A DNA stretch of 28,912 bases from an uncultured bacterium (GCA_905215405.1 CAJMQE010000049.1:1-28912); one strand, 5' to 3'. Counted from the stretch's first letter, positions 1 to 8,138 are shown. Numbers and translations: made by a program. The notes: generated by a model not told the origin, from the letters alone.

Positions 1-10
1 ACGGTGGTGT

Positions 11-49
11 GGGAGGACGGTAAATAAAATAATTATTTACCTCCTACCC
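11..49. terminator. Inverted repeat, possible terminator of an upstream gene
   Basis: Positions 19-27 (GGTAAATAA) pair perfectly with 33-41 (TTATTTACC) around a 5-nt loop. The stem continues outward through 11-17 and 42-49 with one bulged C and one mismatch. No clear T-run follows on the plus strand, so termination is only a guess. The gene it would serve lies outside the window. Confidence 0.4.
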
Positions 50-187
50 GATTTATTTAGATGAAAGAATATGAAAAAGAAAGATATACAACCTGACTGA
101 ATATGATAAAATGGATAAATGAGGAAACAGGAGTCAAAACATGCGAAGTAATAAATTAGAAAATACAAAGGATTGGAGTATGAAAAG

Positions 188-1246
188 ATGATACAAATGA
201 TAGAGGTTATATTTGCCATTACAGCAATCTTTCTCGTGCTGTTTATGGTACTATATGTGGTGAAGCCGACCGGAATGCTCAATGGATTGATTCTGGATGC
301 AGGGCTGGGAAGCCTTCTGTTGTCCCTGATATTTGTATTGGTCGAAACAAATTATAAACCGGTCATTTTGCTGGTACTGATAATTTGTACAATATTAGGT
401 CTGTTTTTATTAGGCGGTATTTATATTATTGTCCTTCTTTTATTCTGGAATTCAGTTAGGGTGTTGAAGAGGGAAAAGCGTTCCTTACAAAATATGCTGA
501 CACTTTTTCTTGCAATTGCAATTTGTATTCAGATGATTCTGTCGATCGTATTTGTACAATATTTACGGACACCAGCGGTCATAACATTATTTAGTTTTCT
601 GTATGTGGTAGAGTTCTATTTGGTTGCTACTATGATGGGATTTTTAACTATGTCGGTAGTAGCAGTACTCGATCGTCCATCGAAAAAAGTGAATTATGTT
701 GTTGTCCTGGGATGTGGATTATTGGATGGTACAAGGGTATCCCCGTTGCTTGCTGGTAGAATTAATTGTGCGATACATTTTTACGAAAACGCGCATAGAA
801 AGGGAAGAAATCCTAAAATTCTATTGTCAGGAGGACAGGGCAACGATGAAAAACGGCCGGAAGCGCAGGCGATGGCAGAGTATGCAATAGAACATGGAGT
901 GGCAAAGGAAGATATTCTGATAGAGGATCAGTCGTTGAATACGATTCAGAATCTGCAGTTTTCGAAGAAAATCATGGAACAGGATGCAGGTGGAAAGAAA
1001 TTTCGCTGTGCAATCGCGACAAGCAGTTATCATGTGTATCGGGCAAGAATATATGCAGCACAGACCGGCTTAAAATATGCAAGGGGACTTGGTGCACGAA
1101 CGGCTGGATATTTTCTCCCCAATGCAACGTTACGAGAATACATTGCAGTGATGCTGATGCATAAAAAGTTCCATTTTGCTGTAATCGGCAGTGTAGGAGG
1201 CTGTTATCTGCTGATCATACTGATCAATCTGGTCCTGTATCTGTAG
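188..1246 (+). CDS. DUF218 (YdcF/SanA/ElyC-like) membrane protein
   Basis: A 352-residue membrane protein with about five hydrophobic segments in the first 155 residues, a DUF218 domain at roughly 168-315 and one more hydrophobic segment at the C-terminus. DUF218 hallmarks are visible: VVLGCGLLDGTRVSPLLAGR, LSGGQGND, EDQSLNTIQN and TSSYHVYRA. The YdcF/SanA/ElyC family is associated with envelope integrity and lipid-carrier or nucleotide metabolism, but its reaction is poorly defined. The open frame extends up to a TTG at 173, but that codon has no separated ribosome site. ATG 188 is preferred because GGAG at 175-178 lies 9 nt upstream. The gene stands alone, convergent with the glycosyltransferase at 1840. 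The family call is firm; the function is not. Confidence 0.85.
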   Translation: MIQMIEVIFAITAIFLVLFMVLYVVKPTGMLNGLILDAGLGSLLLSLIFVLVETNYKPVILLVLIICTILGLFLLGGIYIIVLLLFWNSVRVLKREKRSLQNMLTLFLAIAICIQMILSIVFVQYLRTPAVITLFSFLYVVEFYLVATMMGFLTMSVVAVLDRPSKKVNYVVVLGCGLLDGTRVSPLLAGRINCAIHFYENAHRKGRNPKILLSGGQGNDEKRPEAQAMAEYAIEHGVAKEDILIEDQSLNTIQNLQFSKKIMEQDAGGKKFRCAIATSSYHVYRARIYAAQTGLKYARGLGARTAGYFLPNATLREYIAVMLMHKKFHFAVIGSVGGCYLLIILINLVLYL

Positions 1247-1370
1247 AAAATGTATTTGTTTCTATAAAATAATTCTGTACGTTGAACAAGGTACTTACAT
1301 TCTATCAAAAAGTAACTCTATGGGCCATTCATGAATGGAAAATAGGTATAACAAAATAATATTATGAACA

Positions 1371-1502
1371 GCGTAATTATATATCATAAATAGCGTAATT
1401 ATATATCATAAATAGTGTGATTATATAACATAAATAGTGTAATTATATATCATAAACAGTGTGAATATAAATTATAAACAGTGCAATTAGATATCAAAAA
1501 AT
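1371..1502. repeat. 22-bp tandem repeat array, six copies
   Basis: Six units begin at 1371, 1393, 1415, 1437, 1459 and 1481, an exact 22-bp period with no length drift. The consensus is close to GTGTAATTATATATCATAAA followed by two variable bases. The first two copies are nearly identical and the last two are diverged. A decayed copy may sit at 1349-1370. The array is very AT-rich and lies between the stop of the DUF218 gene and the terminator at 1521, so it would be transcribed as part of that gene's 3' UTR. Confidence 0.9.
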
Positions 1503-1520
1503 GCTGTTATATGCAAAAAG

Positions 1521-1565
1521 AAAAGAGGAAAACACAGAGAATGCTGGCTGTGTTTTCCTCTTTTT
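1521..1565. terminator. Bidirectional intrinsic terminator
   Basis: A 17-bp perfect stem (1521-1537 with 1548-1564) has a 10-nt loop. The plus strand ends in a run of T and the minus strand does too, because the left arm starts with A-rich sequence. It can end both the DUF218 transcript and the convergent glycosyltransferase transcript. Confidence 0.9.
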
Positions 1566-1578
1566 CATTATTATTACT

Positions 1579-1825
1579 GGTATACAAATTGCGCTACATG
1601 CTATTTTATAAACATATAACAGGTACACAAATTGCGCTACATGCTATTTTATAAACACATAACAGGTACACGAATTGCGTTACATGCTATTTTTTAAACA
1701 CATAACAGGTACACGAATTGCGTTACATGCTGCTTTTTTAACACTTAACAAGTGTGCGAATAGCGTTACTTTCTACTTTATAAACAGGACTAGTGCGTGA
1801 GTTGACTTACTTTCTGCTTTTATTT
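1579..1825. repeat. 43-bp tandem repeat array, about six copies
   Basis: Units start at 1579, 1622, 1665, 1708 and 1751, an exact 43-bp period, with a sixth degenerate unit near 1792. The core reads approximately GGTACACRAATTGCGYTACA, then TGCTATTTTATAAACACATAACA. Copies 1-4 are nearly identical; copies 5 and 6, nearest the glycosyltransferase stop, are decayed. The period is not a multiple of three, so this is not an extended coding repeat. The array lies in the 3' UTR of the minus-strand gene ending at 1840. Together with the 22-bp array and the terminator it fills the 593-nt gene-free gap. A perfect 14-bp palindrome (CCATTCATGAATGG, 1325-1338) is the only other structure seen there. Confidence 0.9.
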
Positions 1826-1839
1826 CTAGCGAAAGCGGA

Positions 1840-2958
1840 TTACTTCGTTTTTCTTGTTTCAATCATAGCTTGAATGGTCTGGACACAGTTTTCTTCTGTT
1901 GGACAGAACAGGCGGGCAGAAATCTGAATTGCAGTGTCAGATACTGCAGAAGTCTGCAAATACTGAATATCGTCTGGAGTCTGTTCCTTTGCACGGAAAT
2001 GGTTCACGACCGCATTGAGCTTACGAAAATAGGAGAGCAGTGGTTCATAATCATCTATGGAATCAAGGATGGAATGCCCGTTATTGAGCTGTTGTTCCAG
2101 ACTTGCAGTGCTGACAGCCTGAATGATCAGATGAAGTTCATCATTGATATCGGAGGCTTCCATCAGAACATCGGGACGTTTTTCAAAAGCCTTGGTAAAG
2201 TAAGCTTTTGCACCTTCGGTATCTTTTTCTTTCAGATACGCTACCAGGCGTTTCTTGATTTCATGAGTCTCACATTTTTCACCGATAATGCCTACTTTAC
2301 TTTTATATACACTCAGGTTGTGATATGTCACCCATACATAGAGCAGAAATTCAGAAATAAAACCATAGACACGTTTGTGGTAGTCATCATAATCATCAAA
2401 GCATACATGCTTTTCTACTTCCGAAAAAATATCGAATAACCATGCGCAGTAGTCGTCAAAAAGTTCTTTCTTACAGATCATAATATTGCCGAAATAGGTA
2501 TGGTTCTGATGTACAAGACGATGATAAGTTTCGTAGTACTCAGGATATTTTTCTTTGATTACTTTTTCAGTGGCAAGCAGATCATCAATATTATGATTTT
2601 CACCAAAACCATAATAGTATGAGAAATTCAGATCCAGACATTTTGATGTAATGATGTCATAACTTTTCAGGATGTTCTCCATTTCGCTTGCGGTAAATAC
2701 TTTTTCTTGTTCGTTCAGCAGATATCTACGGTAGTGGCATACTCCTACGTAATCTGCATCGTGGTAATTTTTCCAGATCCAGTATACACCGGTCAGTTCA
2801 CTATAATAACAGTTCTTATCGGAAATGTTATCACCGGTATTATCTCCCCTGTAACCGAGATACTTAGCGCAGGCGCGGCCTACATGTAGCGGCTCATAGG
2901 TCTTGTCCGCTGGTACATCAAATTGTTTATGTGTCAGTGCAAATACTTTAATAGACAT
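1840..2958 (-). CDS. DUF4422 family glycosyltransferase
   Basis: A 372-residue soluble protein whose first roughly 240 residues match the DUF4422 family of capsule- and exopolysaccharide-type glycosyltransferases. Visible signatures are FALTHK near the start, GDNTGDNISDKN, YYSELTGVYWIWKN and DYVGVCHYRRY, the last typical of this family. The remaining C-terminal 130 residues are helical and not recognised. It probably transfers a sugar to a surface glycan on the cytoplasmic side of the membrane. There is no polysaccharide locus around it, so acceptor and donor are unknown. The start is supported by an AGAGGGAAG ribosome site just upstream on the minus strand. It diverges from the deacetylase at 3136. 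Confidence 0.85.
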   Translation of the reverse strand: MSIKVFALTHKQFDVPADKTYEPLHVGRACAKYLGYRGDNTGDNISDKNCYYSELTGVYWIWKNYHDADYVGVCHYRRYLLNEQEKVFTASEMENILKSYDIITSKCLDLNFSYYYGFGENHNIDDLLATEKVIKEKYPEYYETYHRLVHQNHTYFGNIMICKKELFDDYCAWLFDIFSEVEKHVCFDDYDDYHKRVYGFISEFLLYVWVTYHNLSVYKSKVGIIGEKCETHEIKKRLVAYLKEKDTEGAKAYFTKAFEKRPDVLMEASDINDELHLIIQAVSTASLEQQLNNGHSILDSIDDYEPLLSYFRKLNAVVNHFRAKEQTPDDIQYLQTSAVSDTAIQISARLFCPTEENCVQTIQAMIETRKTK

Positions 2959-3135
2959 AACTTCCCTCTTTTGTTCATTTTTTATGACGCTTTTCTTATT
3001 AGTTTACAACACAATTCGGACAATTACAATGAATCTTGAACGAATGAATGGTTCTAAAATCTCATATATTTATGATAAAAGATGGTTTCTGCCAGTTACG
3101 GAACAATGTAGGGGCAGAAGGGGAGGAATTCATAT

Positions 3136-4608
3136 ATGTCACAGGAAGGCAGGTATGGCCGTGTCATATTAGATTCAGAGGATGACAGGAGGCGAAAACG
3201 ACAGCAGGAAGAAGCTTCCAGTTTCGAGAAAGATCTGCAAAAAAGTCTGCGTGACAGTCTGCAGGATGACCATGTAGAGGCACAGAGAAAAAGTCTAGAG
3301 CAACCCAAGAGGCAAAGTTACAGAGAGCGGATGCAGGCAGGACAGGAAGAAAAAAGCGGCAAGGCAAGACACGAACAAAAAGCAGAGCAAACAGGAATAT
3401 TTAAGAAACACAGAAACAGAAAAGAGATGAAATCTTCTGGAAAAAAGACGACAGTAGAAAAGCAGGAACAAGAAGCAAAACAGACAGCGGCAGGAAAACA
3501 GGAGATAGATAGAAATCAGAAATTAACAGTAGGAAAACAGGAGATAGATAGAAAACAGGCGGCAACGGCAAAACAGATTTATTTAGAAAGACAGCAAACG
3601 ACTGTAAAAAGAAAATCAGAACTAGAACTAAAACAGAATTTAGAAAATCAGAAAATAGATAAAAAGAATCAGGATGTGGATCAGAATGAGGAGCAGGTAA
3701 GCATCGCCAGTCTTTCGCCCAAAGATAATGTAGGACGTCTGAAAGAGATGTTCAGTCGGGAAGTTCCATGGAAGGCAAAGGCAAAAAAAGCGTTATTTGT
3801 TCTAATGATGTTCGTGATCATGTATTGCATTGGAGAATTAACGGCAATGGCGGTCGATGCGATAACAGGGATTGGACGATCGGCTGAAACATCTGCGGTT
3901 GTTGCATCTAAGGATAACTGGGGACTGGGATTCGGGCAGGAAGGACAGCAGCCCAGTGGAAATGCATCTGCCGAGGAATTAAAGCAGTATGATACATATT
4001 TTTGCGGAAGCGCGGATGAAAAGGTCATATATTTGACATTTGACTGCGGGTACGAAAATGGAAATACGGAGAAAATTCTGGATGCATTGAAAAAGCATAA
4101 TGCGATCGGAACATTCTTTGTGGTCGGCAATTATCTTGAGACTAGTCCGGATATTGTTAAAAGAATGGTAGATGAGGGACATATTGTTGGCAATCACACG
4201 TATCATCACTATGATATGTCAAAGATTTCAACGACAGAAAGTTTTACAAAAGAGATACAGGATGTGGAGAATCTGTTTGAACAGATAACCGGAAAGCAGA
4301 TGACAAAATTTTACCGGCCGCCACAGGGCAAATATAACACGGAAAATTTAAAGATGGCACAACAGCTCGGATATAAGACATTTTTCTGGAGCCTGGCCTA
4401 TGTAGACTGGTATCAGGATAAACAGCCGACAAAGGAAGAAGCCTACAGTAAACTGCTTACGAGGATTCATCCAGGTGCAGTTGTGCTTCTACATAACACA
4501 TCCAGCACCAACGGTGAGATCATTGATGAACTGCTGACAAAGTGGGAAGAAATGGGATATACATTCCGTCCATTAACGGATCTTTGCGAACAGCCGGCAG
4601 AGGAGTAA
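3136..4608 (+). CDS. Membrane-anchored PdaA-like polysaccharide deacetylase
   Basis: A 490-residue protein in three parts: a charged Gln/Lys-rich cytoplasmic region (1-215), one membrane helix (about 217-240) and an extracellular NodB deacetylase domain (about 295-485). Deacetylase motifs are TFDCGYENG (301-309), NHTYHH with H354 and H358 as metal ligands, RPPQG (394-398), the PdaA-type VDW (423-425) and LLH (451-453). This layout and the YENG motif place it nearer PdaA, which modifies muramic acid in peptidoglycan, than chitin deacetylases. The second Asp of the usual TFDD motif is Cys304. GGGAGG at 3120 supports the start. Residues 120-132 and 133-145 are a 13-residue direct repeat. Its last 36 nt overlap the opposite-strand gene ending at 4573. 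Confidence 0.87.
   Translation: MSQEGRYGRVILDSEDDRRRKRQQEEASSFEKDLQKSLRDSLQDDHVEAQRKSLEQPKRQSYRERMQAGQEEKSGKARHEQKAEQTGIFKKHRNRKEMKSSGKKTTVEKQEQEAKQTAAGKQEIDRNQKLTVGKQEIDRKQAATAKQIYLERQQTTVKRKSELELKQNLENQKIDKKNQDVDQNEEQVSIASLSPKDNVGRLKEMFSREVPWKAKAKKALFVLMMFVIMYCIGELTAMAVDAITGIGRSAETSAVVASKDNWGLGFGQEGQQPSGNASAEELKQYDTYFCGSADEKVIYLTFDCGYENGNTEKILDALKKHNAIGTFFVVGNYLETSPDIVKRMVDEGHIVGNHTYHHYDMSKISTTESFTKEIQDVENLFEQITGKQMTKFYRPPQGKYNTENLKMAQQLGYKTFFWSLAYVDWYQDKQPTKEEAYSKLLTRIHPGAVVLLHNTSSTNGEIIDELLTKWEEMGYTFRPLTDLCEQPAEE
3492..3569 (+). repeat. 39-bp in-frame direct repeat inside the deacetylase gene
   Basis: Two copies of a 39-bp unit begin at 3492 and 3531, each starting AGGAAAACAGGAGATAGATA. 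They encode GKQEIDRNQKLTV and GKQEIDRKQAATA in the cytoplasmic tail. The 5' half of each unit is nearly identical and the 3' half diverged. Confidence 0.8.
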
Positions 4609-5682
4609 AGAGCAGACGGCAAAAACAATGGTACCACATGCGACTTCGATCGGATAGAACCACAGGCCCTCTGAATGTAGTAAGAACGGGAGAAGTGCAA
4701 TTGCACCGGCAGGTGGAAAATACAGTTCAAGCTGGTGAAAGACGATCAAGACCAGAAGAAATGCAATAACGATTCCAACAGGTACCGACAGACCAAGAAT
4801 ATTGGAACTAAAACGGCATAGTACGCCGATAACAGCACATAATGTGATCAGAATGCATATTTTTTCCGGTTGTTTCCTGACTTTACTATCCGGACTGGAG
4901 AGCTCTACAAAGGTAACAATGACTGGAGGTGCAATAAAATAATACTGGTGGAACCAGACTGGAAGAAAAGCTGCAGCTGCAAATACGACCAGGCGCATGC
5001 CCCACTGAATCAGAGTTTCACGGGGGATGGATGGCGCTGGCGTGTAGGCGGTTGCAGTTTTTATGTGCAGACATTCCATAAGCTTTTGTAGGAGAACGAT
5101 CATGGCGGTCATCATACATACAGAACATGGATAAACAATGCTGTCCGTGCCCAGTAGAATTGGAAGAATGCAGGCAGAGATTACAGGAATCAGAGTCGTT
5201 CTTGACAGGCTCAGGATACAGGCCGTGAACAGAAATGCCAGCAGGACTTTCGGATAGATGCCACCAGGGATAAAGCGGACAAAACACAGGCCGGCTACTG
5301 ATGAGATGCTCATTAGCAGAAACATCTGCAAACGGGAAGTTTTCCATGGCTGCGTGGGCATAGCCCATGCACCGACGACAAGTGCTGCGATTTCTGGAAA
5401 GATGATCTCTTGTTCATTAAGTAACTGTGCACAGAGTGCCATTGTAGCAATCATGAGCATGCAACAGATCTCCGGAATAAAGGAAGACAGCCAGACGGTA
5501 TCAAAAAAAGAAGTCCCGGTGCTGCCATTGGTATCTGTTAAGGCAGGAGATTGTGTCGTAATAGTTGAAGTGCTAGTGCTGTCACTGTTAGGAATTGTAT
5601 TTTTTGCCGGCGTAAAATTGGCAGGTGTATTGGAAAAAATGATTTGCTTTGTGTCTGTATCAGTCGTTATATGTTCATCCAT
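4573..5682 (-). CDS. HPP-like multi-pass membrane protein
   Basis: A 369-residue integral membrane protein with a Thr/Ser-rich N-terminal tail of about 45 residues and around ten hydrophobic segments. Two stretches resemble HPP-family membrane proteins: FPEIAALVVGAWAMP in the first half and YFPPAGAIALLPFL near the end, the latter close to the HPPAGA motif that names that family. The two halves look like a duplicated bundle. Substrate is unknown; some HPP proteins have been linked to nitrite transport in plastids. The open frame runs to a TTG at 5730 without a ribosome site. ATG 5682 is preferred because AAAAGGA lies about 11 nt upstream on the minus strand. The 3' end overlaps the convergent deacetylase gene by 36 nt, with no terminator between them. 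Confidence 0.65.
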   Translation of the reverse strand: MDEHITTDTDTKQIIFSNTPANFTPAKNTIPNSDSTSTSTITTQSPALTDTNGSTGTSFFDTVWLSSFIPEICCMLMIATMALCAQLLNEQEIIFPEIAALVVGAWAMPTQPWKTSRLQMFLLMSISSVAGLCFVRFIPGGIYPKVLLAFLFTACILSLSRTTLIPVISACILPILLGTDSIVYPCSVCMMTAMIVLLQKLMECLHIKTATAYTPAPSIPRETLIQWGMRLVVFAAAAFLPVWFHQYYFIAPPVIVTFVELSSPDSKVRKQPEKICILITLCAVIGVLCRFSSNILGLSVPVGIVIAFLLVLIVFHQLELYFPPAGAIALLPFLLHSEGLWFYPIEVACGTIVFAVCSLLLCRLFAKIR

Positions 5683-5777
5683 AATATATGTGGTCCTTTT
5701 AAAAATTTTATTTCCATTTATTATTTCCAATTAAATGTAATAAGAGTACAAAAACTGGAAAAATTTGCTATGGAGTT

Positions 5778-5806
5778 ATTATACAGAGTATGGAACTAAC
5801 ATGCAA
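5778..5806 (-). promoter_or_regulatory. Candidate promoter of the HPP-like gene
   Basis: On the minus strand, TATAAT (complement of 5778-5783) lies 17 nt downstream of TTGCAT (complement of 5801-5806). The -10 is perfect and the -35 is weak. It lies about 95 nt upstream of ATG 5682, in the divergent gap shared with the DUF5685 promoter. Confidence 0.5.
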
Positions 5807-5868
5807 GTAAACAGAGGGGATTTGCATCAATCATGAGACTTGGTGGGGAAAAGTTTACTGAAATTTAA

Positions 5869-5897
5869 TTGATTATTTGTAGCGTAACTATTATACT
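5869..5897 (+). promoter_or_regulatory. Sigma-A-type promoter of the DUF5685 operon
   Basis: TTGATT (5869-5874) and TATACT (5892-5897) are separated by exactly 17 nt, a good housekeeping match. Transcription would start near 5904, leaving a leader of about 57 nt before GTG 5961. Confidence 0.7.
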
Positions 5898-5960
5898 GAT
5901 TAGATATAGTAAATTCACAGATAAACTGGGAAAATACGTGCGTGAAAGGCGGGTGGTGGC

Positions 5961-6842
5961 GTGTTTGGATATGTAAATATATACAAACCCGAATTGAAAG
6001 TAAAAGATTTCTATCAGTACAGGGCTTATTATTGTGGGTTATGCCATAAACTGCAGGAAAAATACGGATATATAGGTAAGATGACTCTGTCATATGACAT
6101 GACATTTCTGGTCATTCTACTATCTTCCCTGTATGAACCGAAAACGGAGACAGAACATAGAAGGTGTATGGCACATCCGCTGGATAAAAGGGATATGACA
6201 TTTAACGAAATAACGGAATATGCAGCCGATATGAATATTGTGCTGACTTATTATAAATTTGTTGACGACTGGCATGATGACAGGGACAAAAAGGCAATGA
6301 TCGCGCTCAGAACGCTGCATCCTTCCTTTAAAAAGATAGAGGAACGATATCCGGATAAATGCAGAAAGATCCTGTTCGACCTGAAAAGACTCTCCAAAGT
6401 AGAAAAACAGCAGGAAGAAAATATTGATGTCGCAAGCAGATATTTTGGCAATCTGATGGGAGAATTATTCGCCATGAAAGAGGACATGTGGGCGGATAGT
6501 CTTAGAAAAATGGGATTCTTCCTTGGAAAGTTCATATATCTGATGGATGCGTATGACGATATAGAGGAAGACAGAAAGACAGGAAGTTACAATGTGTTTA
6601 AAACACTCTATGATCAGAGTGAAAATGAAGAAGCATTTGCAAAGACCTGTAACACGATCCTGGCAATGATGATGGCAGAATGCAGTACAGAGTTCGAAAA
6701 GCTTCCATGTGTACAGAATGTGGATATATTAAGAAATATTCTATATGTCGGTGTATGGAACAAGTTCGACAGAAAACAGCGGGATCAGGCTGACAAAAAA
6801 GCTGGAGATACAGAGGAAAGTAACGTAAATAGTTTGAAATAG
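5961..6842 (+). CDS. DUF5685 family protein
   Basis: A 293-residue, mostly helical soluble protein recognised as DUF5685 from its N-terminus (MFGYVNIYKPELKVKDF) and the YYCGLCH motif (C25, C28, H29). A third Cys is at 69. Two acidic motifs stand out: DDWHDDRD at 102-109 and DAYDDIEEDRKTGSYN at 196-211. The second resembles the Asp-rich metal-binding motif of squalene/phytoene-synthase-type enzymes, but the spacing of about 95 residues is shorter than usual there. That relationship is my inference; the family has no assigned function known to me. The start is GTG behind a purine-rich GGCGGGTGG site, and no in-frame ATG fits. It is the first gene of a unit with the J-domain and membrane proteins. 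Confidence 0.85.
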   Translation: MFGYVNIYKPELKVKDFYQYRAYYCGLCHKLQEKYGYIGKMTLSYDMTFLVILLSSLYEPKTETEHRRCMAHPLDKRDMTFNEITEYAADMNIVLTYYKFVDDWHDDRDKKAMIALRTLHPSFKKIEERYPDKCRKILFDLKRLSKVEKQQEENIDVASRYFGNLMGELFAMKEDMWADSLRKMGFFLGKFIYLMDAYDDIEEDRKTGSYNVFKTLYDQSENEEAFAKTCNTILAMMMAECSTEFEKLPCVQNVDILRNILYVGVWNKFDRKQRDQADKKAGDTEESNVNSLK

Positions 6843-6919
6843 ATAAAAATGCAGAGCGTAAACCGCATTGCAAAATTGAAATAGGAAGTATCAGAAAAAA
6901 GATAAGAGAGGAATACAGT

Positions 6920-7561
6920 ATGACAAAAGATCCATATGAAGTTTTAGGCGTTTCTAAAAATGCAACCAATGATGAAATTAAGAAGGCTTACCGCGAATTG
7001 AGCAGAAGATATCACCCTGACAATGTTGCGAATAATCCATTGAAAGATCTTGCAGAAGAAAAATTTAAGGAAGTACAAGAAGCATATCAGCAGATTATGG
7101 ATATGCGGGAACATGGTACATCAAATGCAGGCTTTGGTGGTGGATATCAGAGTGGAAATTATGGAAATGGTGGATATAGCGGATCATCCGATGATATGAT
7201 GCGTTTTAATTCTGTCCGAACCTATATCAATAATAGAAGATATTCGGAAGCATTGAGTGCGCTTTCAGGAATTCAGAACAGAAGTGCTGAGTGGCATTAT
7301 CTTTATGCGGTTACCAGCGCAGGACTTGGCAATAATATGGATGCCATGAGTCATGCACAGCAGGCAGTTTCCATGGCACCAAATAATATGGAATACAAGA
7401 ACTTCCTGAATCAGTTGCAGTTCAGAGGCTCCAGATATCAGTCTACGAGCAGTTATGGTGGCAGACAGCCGGGATTTGGAACAGGAAACTTATGTTGTGA
7501 TCTGTGGTGTGCAGATACTCTTTGTGAATGTATGGGAGGCGATCTCTGTTCATGCATGTAA
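6920..7561 (+). CDS. J-domain protein with TPR-like middle and Cys-rich tail
   Basis: A 213-residue DnaJ-type co-chaperone fragment. The N-terminal J domain (5-70) has the HPD motif at 32-34 needed to stimulate DnaK ATPase. A Gly/Asn/Ser-rich linker (about 84-110) follows, then a helical TPR-like repeat (about 111-165). The C-terminus carries seven cysteines in 21 residues (C192, C193, C197, C202, C204, C210, C212). It lacks the DnaJ zinc-finger and C-terminal substrate domains, so it is a specialised J protein, not DnaJ. The ribosome site is GAGAGGAA. It lies 77 nt after DUF5685, and its last codons overlap the start of the next gene. The Cys tail suggests metal binding or membrane/redox attachment, but nothing in the window proves either. 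Confidence 0.88.
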   Translation: MTKDPYEVLGVSKNATNDEIKKAYRELSRRYHPDNVANNPLKDLAEEKFKEVQEAYQQIMDMREHGTSNAGFGGGYQSGNYGNGGYSGSSDDMMRFNSVRTYINNRRYSEALSALSGIQNRSAEWHYLYAVTSAGLGNNMDAMSHAQQAVSMAPNNMEYKNFLNQLQFRGSRYQSTSSYGGRQPGFGTGNLCCDLWCADTLCECMGGDLCSCM

Positions 7562-8097
7562 ATTCGAAAAGAATTGCAGTCCTCGGACTGTTACTTGCAG
7601 TTGATGTAATTTTGATTATATTTGGCGGAACACTGGAAATGAGTACGCTGTTCTTTCTGGCTGGTGCAGCATTTTGTGTGGGCATAGCGGTCAGGGAATA
7701 TGGTTCTATGATGGGTGCAGGGTTTTTTGCAGCAAGTTTGATACTTGCATTGATACTGGCTCCAGTCAAAATGTATTGTATTACATATGCTGTAATGTCT
7801 CTCTATATTTTATTAAGTGAGATTGCATGGAATCTGCTCTGCAGGAAGGCAGGAACGGATTTTACACAGAACGTAAGAATTCACAGGATTTTCTGGGTAC
7901 TCAGATATCTGATATTTAATATTATGTATCTTCCACTCCTGGTGCTCGCACCTAAGCTGATCTATTCCGGAGAGATCAGTCCTCATGTACTGGTGGGGGC
8001 TGCAATTGCAGGACAGGTGGCACTGTTCTTATTTGAAAAAGGGTATTGTTACTTCCAGGGAACTGTCTGGAATCGCTTCAGAAGAAATTTGAGGTAG
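7552..8097 (+). CDS. Small multi-pass membrane protein, unknown function
   Basis: A 181-residue protein with about five hydrophobic segments, not recognised. The open frame begins at ATG 7528, but ATG 7552 is the better start: GGGAGG (7534-7539) lies 12 nt upstream, while 7528 has no ribosome site. That puts the start inside the last four codons of the J-domain gene, so translation is probably coupled. The stretch after the first four segments is basic (NVRIHRIFWVLR) and the protein ends FRRNLR, as expected for a membrane protein with positive inside loops. The tight overlap says it works with the J-domain protein, perhaps as its membrane partner. This is inference from position only. Confidence 0.7.
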   Translation: MHVNSKRIAVLGLLLAVDVILIIFGGTLEMSTLFFLAGAAFCVGIAVREYGSMMGAGFFAASLILALILAPVKMYCITYAVMSLYILLSEIAWNLLCRKAGTDFTQNVRIHRIFWVLRYLIFNIMYLPLLVLAPKLIYSGEISPHVLVGAAIAGQVALFLFEKGYCYFQGTVWNRFRRNLR

Positions 8098-8138
8098 TCA
8101 GATGGGAGATTTTGGGGTAAAATAGAATCATATGGCTA

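Noticed and set aside
1371..1825. Repeat arrays considered as a CRISPR locus
   Set aside because: Units abut directly with no unique spacers, and no cas gene is present.
1870..2439. Plus-strand 189-residue reading frame
   Set aside because: It lies wholly antisense to the recognised DUF4422 glycosyltransferase and has no ribosome site.
5258..5734. Plus-strand 158-residue reading frame
   Set aside because: It is antisense to the HPP-like membrane protein; hydrophobicity mirrors the real gene.
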